Shown here one piece after another: positions 1-8,650 of a stretch of 64,000 nt of DNA; positions within the stretch are counted from its first letter, which is position 1; each line of letters starts with the position of its first letter. Under the pieces are notes generated by a model. That model was not told the origin of the DNA, ran no database searches, and saw nothing but the letters and a program-made list of their open reading frames with translations. Both the position numbers and the translations under genes were made by a program. The DNA comes from Bacteroidales bacterium (GTDB lineage Bacteria; Bacteroidota; Bacteroidia; Bacteroidales; F082): NCBI GenBank assembly GCA_017439405.1, contig JAFSJF010000038.1, positions 1 to 64,000 on the forward strand, written 5' to 3'.

Positions 1-194
1 CCGAAGTTGCCATCAAAAGGCTTCGCTTCGGCGGTAAACAGCCTCGATTCCAAAGGCAAGTGAAACGGCGAAATGGAGTAGCCGTTCCGAATCCAGTCCG
101 CATCGTATTCGAACATCAAACGGCCTTCGTGGTTCAAGGCCAATCTCCCGACTTTGCGTGGGCCCAAGGTTACTTCTACAATCTTTTCATTCAT
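1..194 (-). CDS. hipA: HipA-like kinase, N-terminal fragment (runs off the window)
   Basis: Only the first 64 codons are inside the window; the gene continues beyond base 1. The ATG at 194-192 overlaps the stop of the upstream HipB-like gene by 8 nt, so the two are translationally coupled. The visible part (start MNEKIVEVTLGPRKVGRLAL, then FEYDADWI and SPFHLPL) resembles the N-terminal subdomain of HipA toxins, which are serine/threonine kinases. The catalytic motifs are outside the window, so activity cannot be judged. The assignment rests on this N-terminus plus the neighbouring HTH antitoxin. Confidence 0.7.
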   Translation of the reverse strand, partial: MNEKIVEVTLGPRKVGRLALNHEGRLMFEYDADWIRNGYSISPFHLPLESRLFTAEAKPFDGNF

Positions 195-513
195 TGCGTT
201 TTCCTCGCTTTCTGTTTTTTCGGTTTGCATCAAGAGCCTCGTCCAAGGTGGCGTATTTGTGTGTGGCAAACACTTGGTCGAAATCGTTCAGTGCGTCCAA
301 GGCGTAAGCAATGTGGAGTAATCCGTCCAATGAAATCTTGCCCGTCCGTTCAAAGCGGCGGTAGGACGCCAAAGGCACTCCCGAGCGTGCCGACAAGCCT
401 TGCTGAGTCAGGTTCATCTCCAGGCGCCGAGCTTTTGCCCGTTCAGCCAACGCTTTCGCCTTGCCTTCTGGTGATACAATATCAAATGATAATATATTAT
501 TAATTACATCCAT
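187..513 (-). CDS. hipB: HipB-like XRE helix-turn-helix antitoxin
   Basis: A 108-residue DNA-binding protein if the ATG at 513 is used (a TTG two codons earlier is also in frame). Residues about 25-70 form an XRE-type HTH (LEMNLTQQGLSARSGV, then SYRRFERTGKISLDGL). HipB-type antitoxins repress their own operon and neutralise the HipA kinase encoded next; the 8-nt overlap with the following hipA-like gene supports that. The C-terminus is basic (NRKNRKRGKR). The upstream DNA is very A/T-rich and contains TATCAAATG twice (near 479 and 530), which could be operator half-sites; that is inference. Confidence 0.8.
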   Translation of the reverse strand: MDVINNILSFDIVSPEGKAKALAERAKARRLEMNLTQQGLSARSGVPLASYRRFERTGKISLDGLLHIAYALDALNDFDQVFATHKYATLDEALDANRKNRKRGKRNE

Positions 514-649
514 ATACAACTATCAAATGCTTAAATATTAGCACTTGCAAAGTTACAACTTTTTTGGGGAAAGGATGCATTAATTCAAAAAAAGACAGTG
601 AAAACAATTTTCCTACTCCACCCGCACCTGATACAACGCCTTCCAAAAC

Positions 650-1660
650 CTATTCGTGGTTCCTGAATCTCCGCTCCAGTTCCTCCATGCTTGCCATCAG
701 TTCGGCGAAGGTGGGCTTGGGGCCGTAGATCATGGCTCCAGTCATCAGTTCGTAATCATATTGCCAGTTGTCGCGACATTCCTTTGGCGGAACAAGTTGT
801 ATGCGGTCGCGGATATCGGGCGTATAGTCAACACCATTCATACTCGTCAATGTGGCTCGATGGTGCCTGATGGTTTCCCACAAAGTGTCGTCTTTGATGG
901 CCTCGTCCATAATGCCTCGTTTCATCATTATGTGAAGGTCGTAGATATGTCGTGAGCGGCGGTGTGCCTCTGTCGTGTTGCTGACCGAAAACAACTCGTG
1001 AAGCAAAAACGCTTTCTCCAAAAAGGTCTTTTCGGCCACTGCGGTTCTGACTTGATTGTTCGCAATAGTAGTGTTGATATTCGGCAAGGCGTTTTCAACC
1101 ATACTACGGATTTGCTTGTTTTCTGCTGGTTCAAGCAATGAACGCGCTCCGGCTTCTATTTTGATGATTGGCGCAATGTAATCCAGTTTGTCTTCAAATA
1201 TCGATTGATAACGGACGAAGATAGTCCGAGGTTCAGGATAGGTTGACTCGCCTTCGCCGTCAGGTTGGGCATCAATCTGGCACAGGTCTTTCAACGGCGT
1301 TTGGATAATGGCATCTTGTAATTGTTGGCAAAGGTTTTCCCTGACGAAAACAGATGATGCCTTGCGAAGTTTCTTGACCCCTTTTTTCGTCAAGTCGCCG
1401 TCGAGATTGAACAGGTTCCTGTCTATTGCCATATCGATGTCTTCAGAGAAACGGCTGATGAGTCCCCAAACTTTGCTGATGGACGTTCCTCCTTTGAAGA
1501 CAAGACTATCGGCGCAAGGAAGCCCAAACAAGACTTGAAGCACGGCTGTAACCCACAAGTCTTTTTCAACGGCTTGCTTGGGCAATGACAAGCGGATGGC
1601 GGCTTGTTCGATAACGATTCGTTGCTCGTTCAACGGCAATGAGAAATAGTTATTTTTCAT
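650..1660 (-). CDS. AbiEii/AbiGii-family nucleotidyltransferase toxin
   Basis: A 336-residue protein with the signature of AbiEii toxins: a GG-T-S nucleotidyltransferase motif (FKGGTSISKVW, about residues 56-66) followed by SEDIDMAID with the metal-binding acidic residues. Known family members transfer nucleotides to RNA acceptors and cause growth arrest, working as phage-defence toxins with a cognate AbiEi protein. Its ATG lies 11 nt inside the preceding AbiEi-like gene, the normal arrangement for this module. No truncation is visible; length is typical. The exact RNA target cannot be inferred. Confidence 0.85.
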   Translation of the reverse strand: MKNNYFSLPLNEQRIVIEQAAIRLSLPKQAVEKDLWVTAVLQVLFGLPCADSLVFKGGTSISKVWGLISRFSEDIDMAIDRNLFNLDGDLTKKGVKKLRKASSVFVRENLCQQLQDAIIQTPLKDLCQIDAQPDGEGESTYPEPRTIFVRYQSIFEDKLDYIAPIIKIEAGARSLLEPAENKQIRSMVENALPNINTTIANNQVRTAVAEKTFLEKAFLLHELFSVSNTTEAHRRSRHIYDLHIMMKRGIMDEAIKDDTLWETIRHHRATLTSMNGVDYTPDIRDRIQLVPPKECRDNWQYDYELMTGAMIYGPKPTFAELMASMEELERRFRNHE

Positions 1661-2264
1661 AGAGCGATTTGATGATTGACGACACCCAAGCAGGCATCAG
1701 TTTGTAGTCTTGTTTGACGGTTTGGCTTTTGTCTTTTGCAAGCAGTTCCTTAGTGTGGGCAAGGATTTCTTCCGTGATGTTTTCTTTTCCAAGGCTTCTG
1801 AAGGCAAAAGTGATGAGCATAGCCAACTGGGAGTTGAACGCCAAGTTTTTTGGCGCGGTATGTTTGAATTCGATGGTTGCCCCGTTGTATAAAGTGAGTT
1901 TTCTGTTGCTGCCATCTGTCAAGTATTGGATGTTCATTGGAATTTGGGTGGAAAAACCGAGCCTGTTGAGCGCATATAAACCTGTTGGGACAATACGGGC
2001 CTTGTCGCGTTTGGCAATGCTTTCGGCAATGGTTTCCAATGTAGGGTACAGCACTCCTAATCCTAATTTTCTGTCGATTTTCGGGTAGTAATAGAAACCT
2101 CGACTGATGCGGATAAGAACACCTTCTTTGGCCAATCTTTCCAATGCTTTATTGACCGTTTTTTGCTCTCCAAAACGTACAAAATCAGAGGAAAAAATTG
2201 CGTTACCCCTGCCGCATTTTTTGATATTGTTAAGTATCTTGTTTTCAATAGATTGAATATCCAT
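1650..2264 (-). CDS. AbiEi-like antitoxin / DUF6088 regulator
   Basis: A 204-residue protein starting at the ATG at 2264 (longer reading frames upstream would run through the promoter). The N-terminal 70 residues look like a winged helix (FGEQKTVNKALERLAKEGVL, then RISRGFYYYP) as in AbiEi/DUF6088 proteins; the rest resembles the AbiEi C-terminal region. It precedes and overlaps the AbiEii-like toxin gene, so it is most likely the antitoxin and autorepressor. An inverted repeat that straddles the promoter just upstream fits autoregulation. Confidence 0.8.
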   Translation of the reverse strand: MDIQSIENKILNNIKKCGRGNAIFSSDFVRFGEQKTVNKALERLAKEGVLIRISRGFYYYPKIDRKLGLGVLYPTLETIAESIAKRDKARIVPTGLYALNRLGFSTQIPMNIQYLTDGSNRKLTLYNGATIEFKHTAPKNLAFNSQLAMLITFAFRSLGKENITEEILAHTKELLAKDKSQTVKQDYKLMPAWVSSIIKSLYEK

Positions 2265-2275
2265 AACGTGGGTAA

Positions 2276-2310
2276 TTTTGTCGCAAAAATACATTATTTT
2301 TCCGACAAAA
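2276..2310 (-). promoter_or_regulatory. Promoter with overlapping inverted-repeat operator of the AbiE-like operon
   Basis: Perfect 8-bp arms TTTTGTCG (2276-2283) and CGACAAAA (2303-2310) are separated by 19 bp. On the minus strand a Bacteroidetes -7 element, TATTTTTG (2291-2284), lies between the arms, 20 nt before the AbiEi-like ATG. A dimeric repressor bound to both arms would cover the promoter. The repeat is seen directly; its use as operator is inferred from AbiEi autoregulation in other bacteria. Confidence 0.55.
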
Positions 2311-2331
2311 CACACCTTGTGGCCATTTTTT

Positions 2332-3594
2332 TCATTCCACCCTCACCTGATACAACGCCTTCCTTTTATTAATCCCCGTCGGGTAGATGAAATACAAAAC
2401 GCCATCGTGGATTCTCATATTCTGCGCAAAAGGATAGCCGCTGAGGTCCATCACGGAGGTGACGGTGCCGGTTTTCAGGTCGATGCGCTTCAGGGTGTAA
2501 ATGCCGTCGGTGACGAAGAAGGTGTAGAACTCCTTTCGTGCTGCATCCATCATCATTTTCTGCTTCCAGCGACGGTCGGGTACCATCTTGCCGTTCCATT
2601 TGCGGTACTCATGGAATGTTAAAGGATAACGCTCCAGTTCGTTGCCCGCAGCGTCAAAGACAAGGGTTTCGTGGTCGGTATAGGCGAAGAGGTAGAACTT
2701 GTTGTCGCAGGTGTAAATTGGGTTATAAATCGGGTCGGCGACCCAAAAATTGTTGTCGAAACTTCTTGTGCCTGTGTGCAACAGTAGCCAGATGTCGTCT
2801 CTCCCCTCCTCGTCCACAATGTAATGGAGCAGATAAGGCTCCTTGTCGCTGCCGAGAATATTGCAGTAATAGGCCATTTCCTTGTTGAAATAGAAGTAAC
2901 GCCCCGTGATGTAAACACTATCGATGGCAGCTACAATGCCGGAGAACTTATCGTAGAAAGCCTTGCGCGACATGGAATGGTAGAAGTTCATCATCATTTT
3001 CTTCCCATTTTCTAACTCCATGAACCCGACCAAGCTGGCTTGGTAGTCGTTGATAGCGTAAATGTCGCCGAATGCGTCCTTGTTGAGGTACTTGTAACGC
3101 GACGAAATCGGCAATTCATGCAAGGTATCCATGTCGAAAGAGAGGTGGAGTAGGGCGGAATTGCGGCGGCGGTAGGCAATCAGATAAATGCCGTCCTCGC
3201 GGATGGTGTAATCAATGACGGTCATCACCGGGTTGTCGAAAGCGATGTGTGGTGCGTTGGCTGTAATTTCCACTTCAAGCAACTCATGGCTCTTTGTTTT
3301 CATCCTGATAGTCAGGTTTTTGCCGTTGATGTCTTTTTCCTTGATGGTGTAATAGGTCGGCTCAAAGACCATGTGAGCAAAACGGAGTTTCTGTCCAGCC
3401 TTGGCAAAGCCGTAAGTGAAACGCCCTTGCTCGTCGGTCACCGAAACGAGCAAAGAATCATGCACATACACGCTCACGTTCTCGATGGCTTTGCCGTTTT
3501 CGTCCTTGCAGTAGCCTTGCACGATGGCGCGTTCTTGAGCCGAAGTAAAATGCATGAAGCCGAAAAGCAATAGGAGCAACAGCGTTTTTTTCAT
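2332..3594 (-). CDS. Exported protein with carboxypeptidase-regulatory-like domain and beta-propeller-like body
   Basis: A 420-residue secreted protein. The ATG at 3594 gives a clear signal peptide (MKKTLLLLLLFGF, cleavage after TSAQ). Residues about 20-110 match the CarboxypepD_reg-like fold common at the start of Bacteroidetes outer-membrane and periplasmic proteins (VQGYCKDENGKAIENVSVYV, then TDEQGRFTYGF). The rest, with repeated YLI/FYLFAY/YTLKRIDL strands, looks like a six-bladed beta-propeller often annotated in this phylum as 6-bladed NHL-like. No enzymatic motif is seen. The gene ends 67 nt before the AbiE promoter region; function unknown. Confidence 0.6.
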   Translation of the reverse strand: MKKTLLLLLLFGFMHFTSAQERAIVQGYCKDENGKAIENVSVYVHDSLLVSVTDEQGRFTYGFAKAGQKLRFAHMVFEPTYYTIKEKDINGKNLTIRMKTKSHELLEVEITANAPHIAFDNPVMTVIDYTIREDGIYLIAYRRRNSALLHLSFDMDTLHELPISSRYKYLNKDAFGDIYAINDYQASLVGFMELENGKKMMMNFYHSMSRKAFYDKFSGIVAAIDSVYITGRYFYFNKEMAYYCNILGSDKEPYLLHYIVDEEGRDDIWLLLHTGTRSFDNNFWVADPIYNPIYTCDNKFYLFAYTDHETLVFDAAGNELERYPLTFHEYRKWNGKMVPDRRWKQKMMMDAARKEFYTFFVTDGIYTLKRIDLKTGTVTSVMDLSGYPFAQNMRIHDGVLYFIYPTGINKRKALYQVRVE

Positions 3595-3647
3595 GGCAAT
3601 GAAGTTTTTATGCCGACAAAAACAGGATAGAAGAAGGCAATAGCAAA

Positions 3648-5174
3648 TCACTTTTTCTTGAATATCCCGCCCAAAATCGATCGGACAATCGTGTTGCCGA
3701 TGTTGCGGCCAATGGTGGTGGCCGTCGTGTTGAGGGTCTTCTCGATGGCTTTTTGTCCCGCCGACTTCTTCTTTCGTGCGGTGGTCGTCTTTTTCCCGCT
3801 TGAGGATTTGGCCTTTTCTTTTTCCTTGGCTTCTTTCTCCTTGCGTTTGGCCTCGGCTTCGGCCTCTTTCTGGAGGCGTTTTTCCTCTTGTTTTTGTTGT
3901 TCGACGAGGACTTCGTATGCACTCTCGCGGTCGAAGCTCTTGTCATACACGCCATAGAGTCGTGATTTGCGAATCAAGTCACGGCGCTGGTCGTCGGAGA
4001 TGGCCCCGATTTGGCTCAGCGGGAACAGAATCTTGGCGCGTTCCACGATGGAGGGTGCTCCTTTTTCATCAAGCAAGGAGACCAAAGCCTCGCCTGTGCC
4101 GAGTTCGAGGATGGCGGCCTCGGTGTTGAAGTTCGGGTTGGCGCGGAAGGTTTGCGCGGCGGCTTTCACGGCCTTTTGCTCCTTGGGCGTATAGGCCCGC
4201 AGCCCATGCAGAATTCGGTTACCCAATTGGCCTGCAATGGCGTCTGGGATGTCGTCGGGGCTTTGTGTGACGAAATACACGCCAACACCTTTGGAACGCA
4301 CAAGTCGGATGACTTGCTCAATCTTGTCAACCAAGGCCTTGGAAGTGTCCTTGAAGAGCATGTGGGCCTCATCGAAGAAGAAGATGAGCTTGGGCAAAGG
4401 CAAATCGCCGACTTCAGGCAGTTGGGTATATAGCTCGCTCAACAACCAGAGCAAGAAAGTGGAATAGAGTTTTGGATTCAGCATCAACTTGTCTGCGGCC
4501 AACACGTTCATCACGCCGCGACCACCTTCGGTCTGGAGCAAGTCGAACACGTTGAACGAAGGTTCGCCGAAAAACAATTCCGCCCCTTCGGCTTCAAGAG
4601 CCAGCAGCGCACGTTGGATGGCTCCGACGCTCATTGATGTGATGGTGCCGTAGGTGGTGGTGAACTCCTTGGCATTCTTGGCCACATAGTCGAGCATGAG
4701 GCGCAGGTCCTTCATGTCGATGAGCAGCAAGCCCCTGTCGTCGGCAATCTTGAATACAATATTCATGATGCCCGTCTGGGTCTCGTTTAATCCCAAAAGG
4801 CGCGAAAGCAGTTGCGGCCCCATGTCGGAGATGGTGGCACGCAACGGATGGCCTTGTTCGCCAAACACGTCGAAGAAGCGTGTCGGGCAGCCGTGGAAGT
4901 TCGGGTTCTCTATGCCGAACTCGGGACAGCGTTTCTCGATGAAGCCGCTCATCTTTCCTGCCTGACTGATGCCCGAAAGGTCGCCTTTCATGTCGGCCAT
5001 GAAACAAGGCACGCCCGCTTGGCTGAAGGACTCGGCCAGCACTTGCAGGGTGACGGTCTTACCCGTGCCTGTGGCACCGGCAATCAGGCCGTGGCGGTTG
5101 GCCATCTTGCCAATCATATTAATAGGTCCGTTTTCGCAATGCGCGATGTAGAGTTGGTGGTCGTCGGTATACAT
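3648..5174 (-). CDS. HerA-like / DUF853 P-loop ATPase
   Basis: A 508-residue cytoplasmic ATPase of the HerA/DUF853 (helicase HerA-like C-terminal) family. Seen: Walker A GATGTGKT near residue 37, Walker [12 protein letters not shown] near residue 240, and the family motif [13 protein letters not shown] where Q/D act in nucleotide sensing. The last 110 residues are a charged Lys/Glu/Ala-rich coiled coil followed by a basic glycine/isoleucine tail. DUF853 proteins are widespread and poorly characterised; related HerA proteins pump DNA. Start chosen at ATG 5174, directly after an A/C-rich leader also seen before other genes here. Confidence 0.8.
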   Translation of the reverse strand: MYTDDHQLYIAHCENGPINMIGKMANRHGLIAGATGTGKTVTLQVLAESFSQAGVPCFMADMKGDLSGISQAGKMSGFIEKRCPEFGIENPNFHGCPTRFFDVFGEQGHPLRATISDMGPQLLSRLLGLNETQTGIMNIVFKIADDRGLLLIDMKDLRLMLDYVAKNAKEFTTTYGTITSMSVGAIQRALLALEAEGAELFFGEPSFNVFDLLQTEGGRGVMNVLAADKLMLNPKLYSTFLLWLLSELYTQLPEVGDLPLPKLIFFFDEAHMLFKDTSKALVDKIEQVIRLVRSKGVGVYFVTQSPDDIPDAIAGQLGNRILHGLRAYTPKEQKAVKAAAQTFRANPNFNTEAAILELGTGEALVSLLDEKGAPSIVERAKILFPLSQIGAISDDQRRDLIRKSRLYGVYDKSFDRESAYEVLVEQQKQEEKRLQKEAEAEAKRKEKEAKEKEKAKSSSGKKTTTARKKKSAGQKAIEKTLNTTATTIGRNIGNTIVRSILGGIFKKK

Positions 5175-5256
5175 ATTGTTGAAGTGTTGATTGTTTAACT
5201 GTTGAATTGTTTGTTTTTGACGCGAGACTGCGGGACGCAAGACGCGAGACAAGACT
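5175..5256 (-). promoter_or_regulatory. A/C-rich leader before the HerA-like gene, with GC-rich short repeat
   Basis: On the minus strand the 40 nt before the ATG at 5174 read as AACAATT/AAACAATCAAC-type repeats, closely resembling the leaders of nusA, hutH and iorB in this window. Next to it (5218-5256) is a run of GACGCGAGAC-type units that also occurs in other intergenic gaps here. No Shine-Dalgarno sequence is visible, as is usual in Bacteroidetes. Confidence 0.4.
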
Positions 5257-5267
5257 CACTATTGTAA

Positions 5268-5951
5268 TTATGGATTGATTTTGAAGCGGATGTATTTGAT
5301 TGTCAGGCCTTGTTCGAGCCACATTTGCTCATAGAAGGTGCGGATGGTCTTCACTTCGAGATTGTCGTCGTTGGCATAGAGGTCATCTGAAGCATACAGC
5401 AATGGAAGTCCCTGTTTCCCAACCACATCGTGCAGCGTAAACTCATACATGATGGGGCTGTCTGTCTTGAGGTTGAGGATGCCGTCTTGTCGGACGATCT
5501 TGCGGTAGCGGTCGAGGAATTCGGGCGACGTGAGGCGGTGTCTCGCGTTGCGCACGCCTTCGCCCGGATGCGGGTCGGGGAAAGTGACCCAAATCTCGGC
5601 AACTTCGTCCTTGGCGAAGAAATGCTCGATCTGGTCGATGCGGGCGCGTAGGAAAGCCACGTTCTTCAAGCCTTCCTCGTTGCTCTGTTTCAGGCCGCGC
5701 CAGATGCGCGCGCCTTTAATATCGACACCTATATAATTCATCTCGGGATGCACCCGAGCCAAACCTACCGTATATTCGCCCTTGCCGCAGCCCAATTCGA
5801 GCACGATAGGGTTTTCGTTGTGGAAAAAATCCTCATGCCACTTGCCTTGCAGTGGAAAACCTTCGCCCATGATGCGCTCGTAGCTGTATTCGAACAGGTT
5901 GGGGTAGGTCTTGTTCTCGGCGAATTTGGCTAATTTGTTCTTTTTTGACAT
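5268..5951 (-). CDS. trmB: tRNA (guanine-N7-)-methyltransferase
   Basis: A 227-residue enzyme that makes m7G46 in the variable loop of tRNAs using S-adenosylmethionine. Seen: the SAM-binding motif VLELGCGKGEYTVGLA near residues 53-68, the acidic GVDIKGARIWRG, and the catalytic WVTFPDPHPGEG region followed by RHRLTSPEFLDRY. The loop after FPDP is longer and less basic than the usual PWPKKRH form, a minor family variation. Start ATG at 5951 gives MSKKNKLAKFAEN, the typical N-terminus. It lies between the SPOR-domain gene and the HerA-like gene on the same strand. Confidence 0.9.
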   Translation of the reverse strand: MSKKNKLAKFAENKTYPNLFEYSYERIMGEGFPLQGKWHEDFFHNENPIVLELGCGKGEYTVGLARVHPEMNYIGVDIKGARIWRGLKQSNEEGLKNVAFLRARIDQIEHFFAKDEVAEIWVTFPDPHPGEGVRNARHRLTSPEFLDRYRKIVRQDGILNLKTDSPIMYEFTLHDVVGKQGLPLLYASDDLYANDDNLEVKTIRTFYEQMWLEQGLTIKYIRFKINP

Positions 5952-5979
5952 ATATTCCGTTTTTATCGGCAAGGGTTAC

Positions 5980-6008
5980 ACCCCTTTGCCGTTTTTAACG
6001 GCAGGGGT
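5980..6008. repeat. Stem-loop in the trmB / SPOR-gene gap
   Basis: Imperfect inverted repeat with arms ACCCCTTTGCCGTT (5980-5993) and AACGGCAGGGGT (5997-6008). It separates the end of the HU/SPOR gene from trmB and could attenuate transcription, though a clear T-run on the minus strand is lacking. Confidence 0.4.
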
Positions 6009-6062
6009 TCCGCTACGCTTCACCGCCTGCCTGATATCGTATCGCCCCTACGGAGCTGGTTT

Positions 6063-7142
6063 TCACTTCAGTATCCATGCCTTATCGTCATCCTTCGACC
6101 TGATTTCGCGCAAAGCGGCCGTAGCCTCTTCTTCTGTGGCATAACGCCCGAAGGCAACGAACCACTTGCTGCCGCGCCTTTCAACGAAGGATGCTTCGTA
6201 TCCTTTGTCTTTCAACGTGTTAGCCAGACGAATGGCATTCTCCTCTTGCGAGAAGCAGCCAGCTATGATGCGTATGTTGGCCTCTGGTTTCACGGGTTCA
6301 GGCTCTTGCCCGACCGCCGCTTGCTGTTCCCCCACAGGTGCAATTCCATCTACCTCAGCGGACGGCTCGTTGAGCGTATCGCTTTCAACGACCTCGGGCA
6401 AGACTTCCACCGTTTTCCATGTCCTGACAATGCTTGGACAAGTGACCTTCCATGGCTCAATCTCAGACGGTTTCTCCTTCTGTTCCAGCCACTTCCATTG
6501 CTTGAAGTCGAACAGCTTGAAGTAATGAAAGCCGAATCCAACCCCACCGGCCATCACCAGCAAAACCAACAATATCCAAAGCCAACCATAATGCTTGTCA
6601 CGATGCCGGTCGTGTTGCTCATCTTCCTCATGCACAGCCTTTTCATCAACAGTGACAGGGGTGTTTTTGTCTCGTTGCCGCTCCTCGATCTCGGCCTTGA
6701 TTTCGTCCTTCGACTTCGACTGAACGACCGGTATGGGAGAAAAGTCACTCAATCCAAATGCGTCAGCGTTGTAATTCAGTGTGTTGTCTTGTTCAAAGAC
6801 AAGGTCATCAGCCCAATCGTAATACAGTCTCCCAATATCCTTCATGACCACTTTCCTGCCTGCCTTCAGGCTGTTGAAACAGTCGGAGACGAACATGGTC
6901 AGCAGGCGTTTGGCTTCATCTTCAGGGATGTCGTTCTTCTCAGATATATAACGGATTACCAAGTCATTGTCCTCACGCAAATTGGAATCAAACGTGATTT
7001 CGCCCGATGGCATGGCAAAATAGTTCGCCACAGGGTTCACCTTCGCCGATACGGGCTTCTTGACGAATGCCCCTAAGCCAGGAACCACCACAGTGTCGCG
7101 CAAAAACAAAAGGTCTGATATGGCCTCTGCGATCGTTATCAT
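6063..7142 (-). CDS. HU/CCDC81-like and SPOR domain membrane protein
   Basis: A 359-residue single-pass membrane protein. Residues 1-125 match the prokaryotic HU-like CCDC81 domain pair (start MITIAEAISDLLFLRDTVV, PGLGAF, later GRKVVMKDIGRLY). A transmembrane helix follows (WLWILLVLLVMAGGVGFGF, about 193-212), then a linker and a C-terminal SPOR domain (IIAGCFSQEENAIRLANTLK, ending FGRYATEEEA) that in other proteins binds denuded septal peptidoglycan. The architecture, cytoplasmic HU-like domain plus periplasmic SPOR, is typical of Bacteroidetes and suggests a link between envelope and nucleoid or division machinery. Its ATG overlaps the kdsB stop by 4 nt (ATGA). Confidence 0.85.
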   Translation of the reverse strand: MITIAEAISDLLFLRDTVVVPGLGAFVKKPVSAKVNPVANYFAMPSGEITFDSNLREDNDLVIRYISEKNDIPEDEAKRLLTMFVSDCFNSLKAGRKVVMKDIGRLYYDWADDLVFEQDNTLNYNADAFGLSDFSPIPVVQSKSKDEIKAEIEERQRDKNTPVTVDEKAVHEEDEQHDRHRDKHYGWLWILLVLLVMAGGVGFGFHYFKLFDFKQWKWLEQKEKPSEIEPWKVTCPSIVRTWKTVEVLPEVVESDTLNEPSAEVDGIAPVGEQQAAVGQEPEPVKPEANIRIIAGCFSQEENAIRLANTLKDKGYEASFVERRGSKWFVAFGRYATEEEATAALREIRSKDDDKAWILK

Positions 7143-7897
7143 CTTGGTTCAAAAGGATGGTTTTGAGCGAATTGTTCGGCTTTTTCGATATCTGTTGGGA
7201 TGTCAATCGGCAAGTTATCCTTTTGCGTGATGCCCATGCGGATGTTCAATCCGTTTTCGAGCCAGCGTAATTGCTCCAAGGATTCAGAAATCTCGAGGCT
7301 TGTGGGCTGCATGTCAGCGATTTGGCACAAGGTTTCGGTTTTGTAGGCGTATATGCCGATGTGCTTGTGGAAAACGCCGTTTTTCAGCCATTCCCCATGG
7401 TCGAGGTTACGCATGAATGGAATCGGGTTACGACTGAAATACAGTGCATTGCCATCGCAATCCATCACCACTTTGACCGTGTTGGGACTGAACAACTCGC
7501 TTTCGTCCTCAATGCGCTTGGCTAAGGAAGCCAGCTGCGTGTCGGCACGGCTTATCAAACCGATGATTTGGTCAATCTGCCCAGGGTCGATGAAAGGTTC
7601 GTCGCCCTGTATGTTGACCACGGCATCGTATTGTTCCTCTATCGAGTACAGGACTTCCCTACAACGGTCTGTTCCGCTGCGATGGTTGGGGTCGGTCAGC
7701 ACATATCGTCCGCCAAAACCCAACACTTCCTCGGCGATGCGCATGTCGTCCGTGGCTACCACGACGGCATCCAACCTCGATTTCCAGGCTTGTTCCCAAA
7801 CGCGATGGATCATCGTCTTTCCCTTGATCATCGACAATGGCTTGCCAGGGAAGCGTGTAGAAGCATAGCGCGAGGGTATGATTCCTATAACTTTCAT
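7139..7897 (-). CDS. kdsB: 3-deoxy-manno-octulosonate cytidylyltransferase (CMP-KDO synthetase)
   Basis: A 252-residue enzyme that activates KDO with CTP for lipid A/LPS core synthesis. Seen: the N-terminal IIPSRYASTRFPGKPL nucleotide-binding motif (residues 6-21), VVVATDD, SGTDRCREV and NIQGDEPFIDP, all hallmarks of KdsB. Length matches the family. It is translationally coupled to the following SPOR-domain gene and follows a deoxynucleoside kinase gene with a 36-nt gap. Its presence shows the host makes KDO-containing LPS. Confidence 0.95.
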   Translation of the reverse strand: MKVIGIIPSRYASTRFPGKPLSMIKGKTMIHRVWEQAWKSRLDAVVVATDDMRIAEEVLGFGGRYVLTDPNHRSGTDRCREVLYSIEEQYDAVVNIQGDEPFIDPGQIDQIIGLISRADTQLASLAKRIEDESELFSPNTVKVVMDCDGNALYFSRNPIPFMRNLDHGEWLKNGVFHKHIGIYAYKTETLCQIADMQPTSLEISESLEQLRWLENGLNIRMGITQKDNLPIDIPTDIEKAEQFAQNHPFEPR

Positions 7898-7933
7898 TTT
7901 CAGTAATTTAATATTGTCATTAATGGGCGTTTT

Positions 7934-8545
7934 CTAGAACAATCCGTTGAGCGAACCTTCAATGCGATCAATGATGGTACTCAAGTCCTCGGGGTTTTCA
8001 AGCTCAAGGTTGTCGGTATCGACGATGAGCAGTTTGCCATCTTTATAGTTGTTGATCCACTCCTCGTAGCGCTCGTTGAGGTTAGTCAGGTAGCTGATGC
8101 TTATCGACTGCTCAAACTCACGGTTGCGCTTGGCAATGTGGCGGATCAAAGTAGGCACCGAGGCGCGAAGATAGATCAGCAAGTCGGGCGGCTGAAGAAA
8201 CTTGGTCATCAACTCGAAAAGCGACTTATAGTTCTCAAAGTCACGGGTTTCCATCAGCCCCATTGAGTAGAGGTTGGCCGCAAAGATGTTGGCATCCTCG
8301 TAGATGGTGCGGTCTTGGATGACGTCCTTGCCGCTGTTGCGGATTTCCATCACTTGGCGGAAACGGCTGTTGAGGAAGAAAATCTGGATGTTGAACGACC
8401 AGCGTTGCATATCCTCATAAAAGCTGTCCAAATAGGGGTTGTGCTCAACTTCCTCATAATGAGGAGTCCAGTTGAAGTGCTTCGCCAAGAGACCCGTGAG
8501 CGTGGTCTTTCCCGAGCCGATATTGCCTGCTATTGCGATGTGCAT
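7934..8545 (-). CDS. Deoxynucleoside kinase
   Basis: A 203-residue kinase of the dNK/dGK-dAK family, phosphorylating deoxynucleosides in salvage. Seen: P-loop GNIGSGKTT at residues 7-15, the family ExxxR region in QDRTIYEDANIFA (DRT motif near residue 83), and a LID-like RHIAKRNREFE segment with arginines that contact phosphates. Start ATG at 8545 places the P-loop close to the N-terminus as usual; the longer frame to 8593 adds only poorly conserved residues. Substrate preference (dA/dG versus dC) cannot be read from sequence here. Confidence 0.88.
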   Translation of the reverse strand: MHIAIAGNIGSGKTTLTGLLAKHFNWTPHYEEVEHNPYLDSFYEDMQRWSFNIQIFFLNSRFRQVMEIRNSGKDVIQDRTIYEDANIFAANLYSMGLMETRDFENYKSLFELMTKFLQPPDLLIYLRASVPTLIRHIAKRNREFEQSISISYLTNLNERYEEWINNYKDGKLLIVDTDNLELENPEDLSTIIDRIEGSLNGLF

Positions 8546-8650
8546 GATGCGTAGTTTTTTTTGCGTTGTGAATGAAGTGGCTAAATTAAGCAAAAGTCGG
8601 CAATGCGTACGAAAAATTTTGCATATAATTTATAAGACATTGAAAATCTG

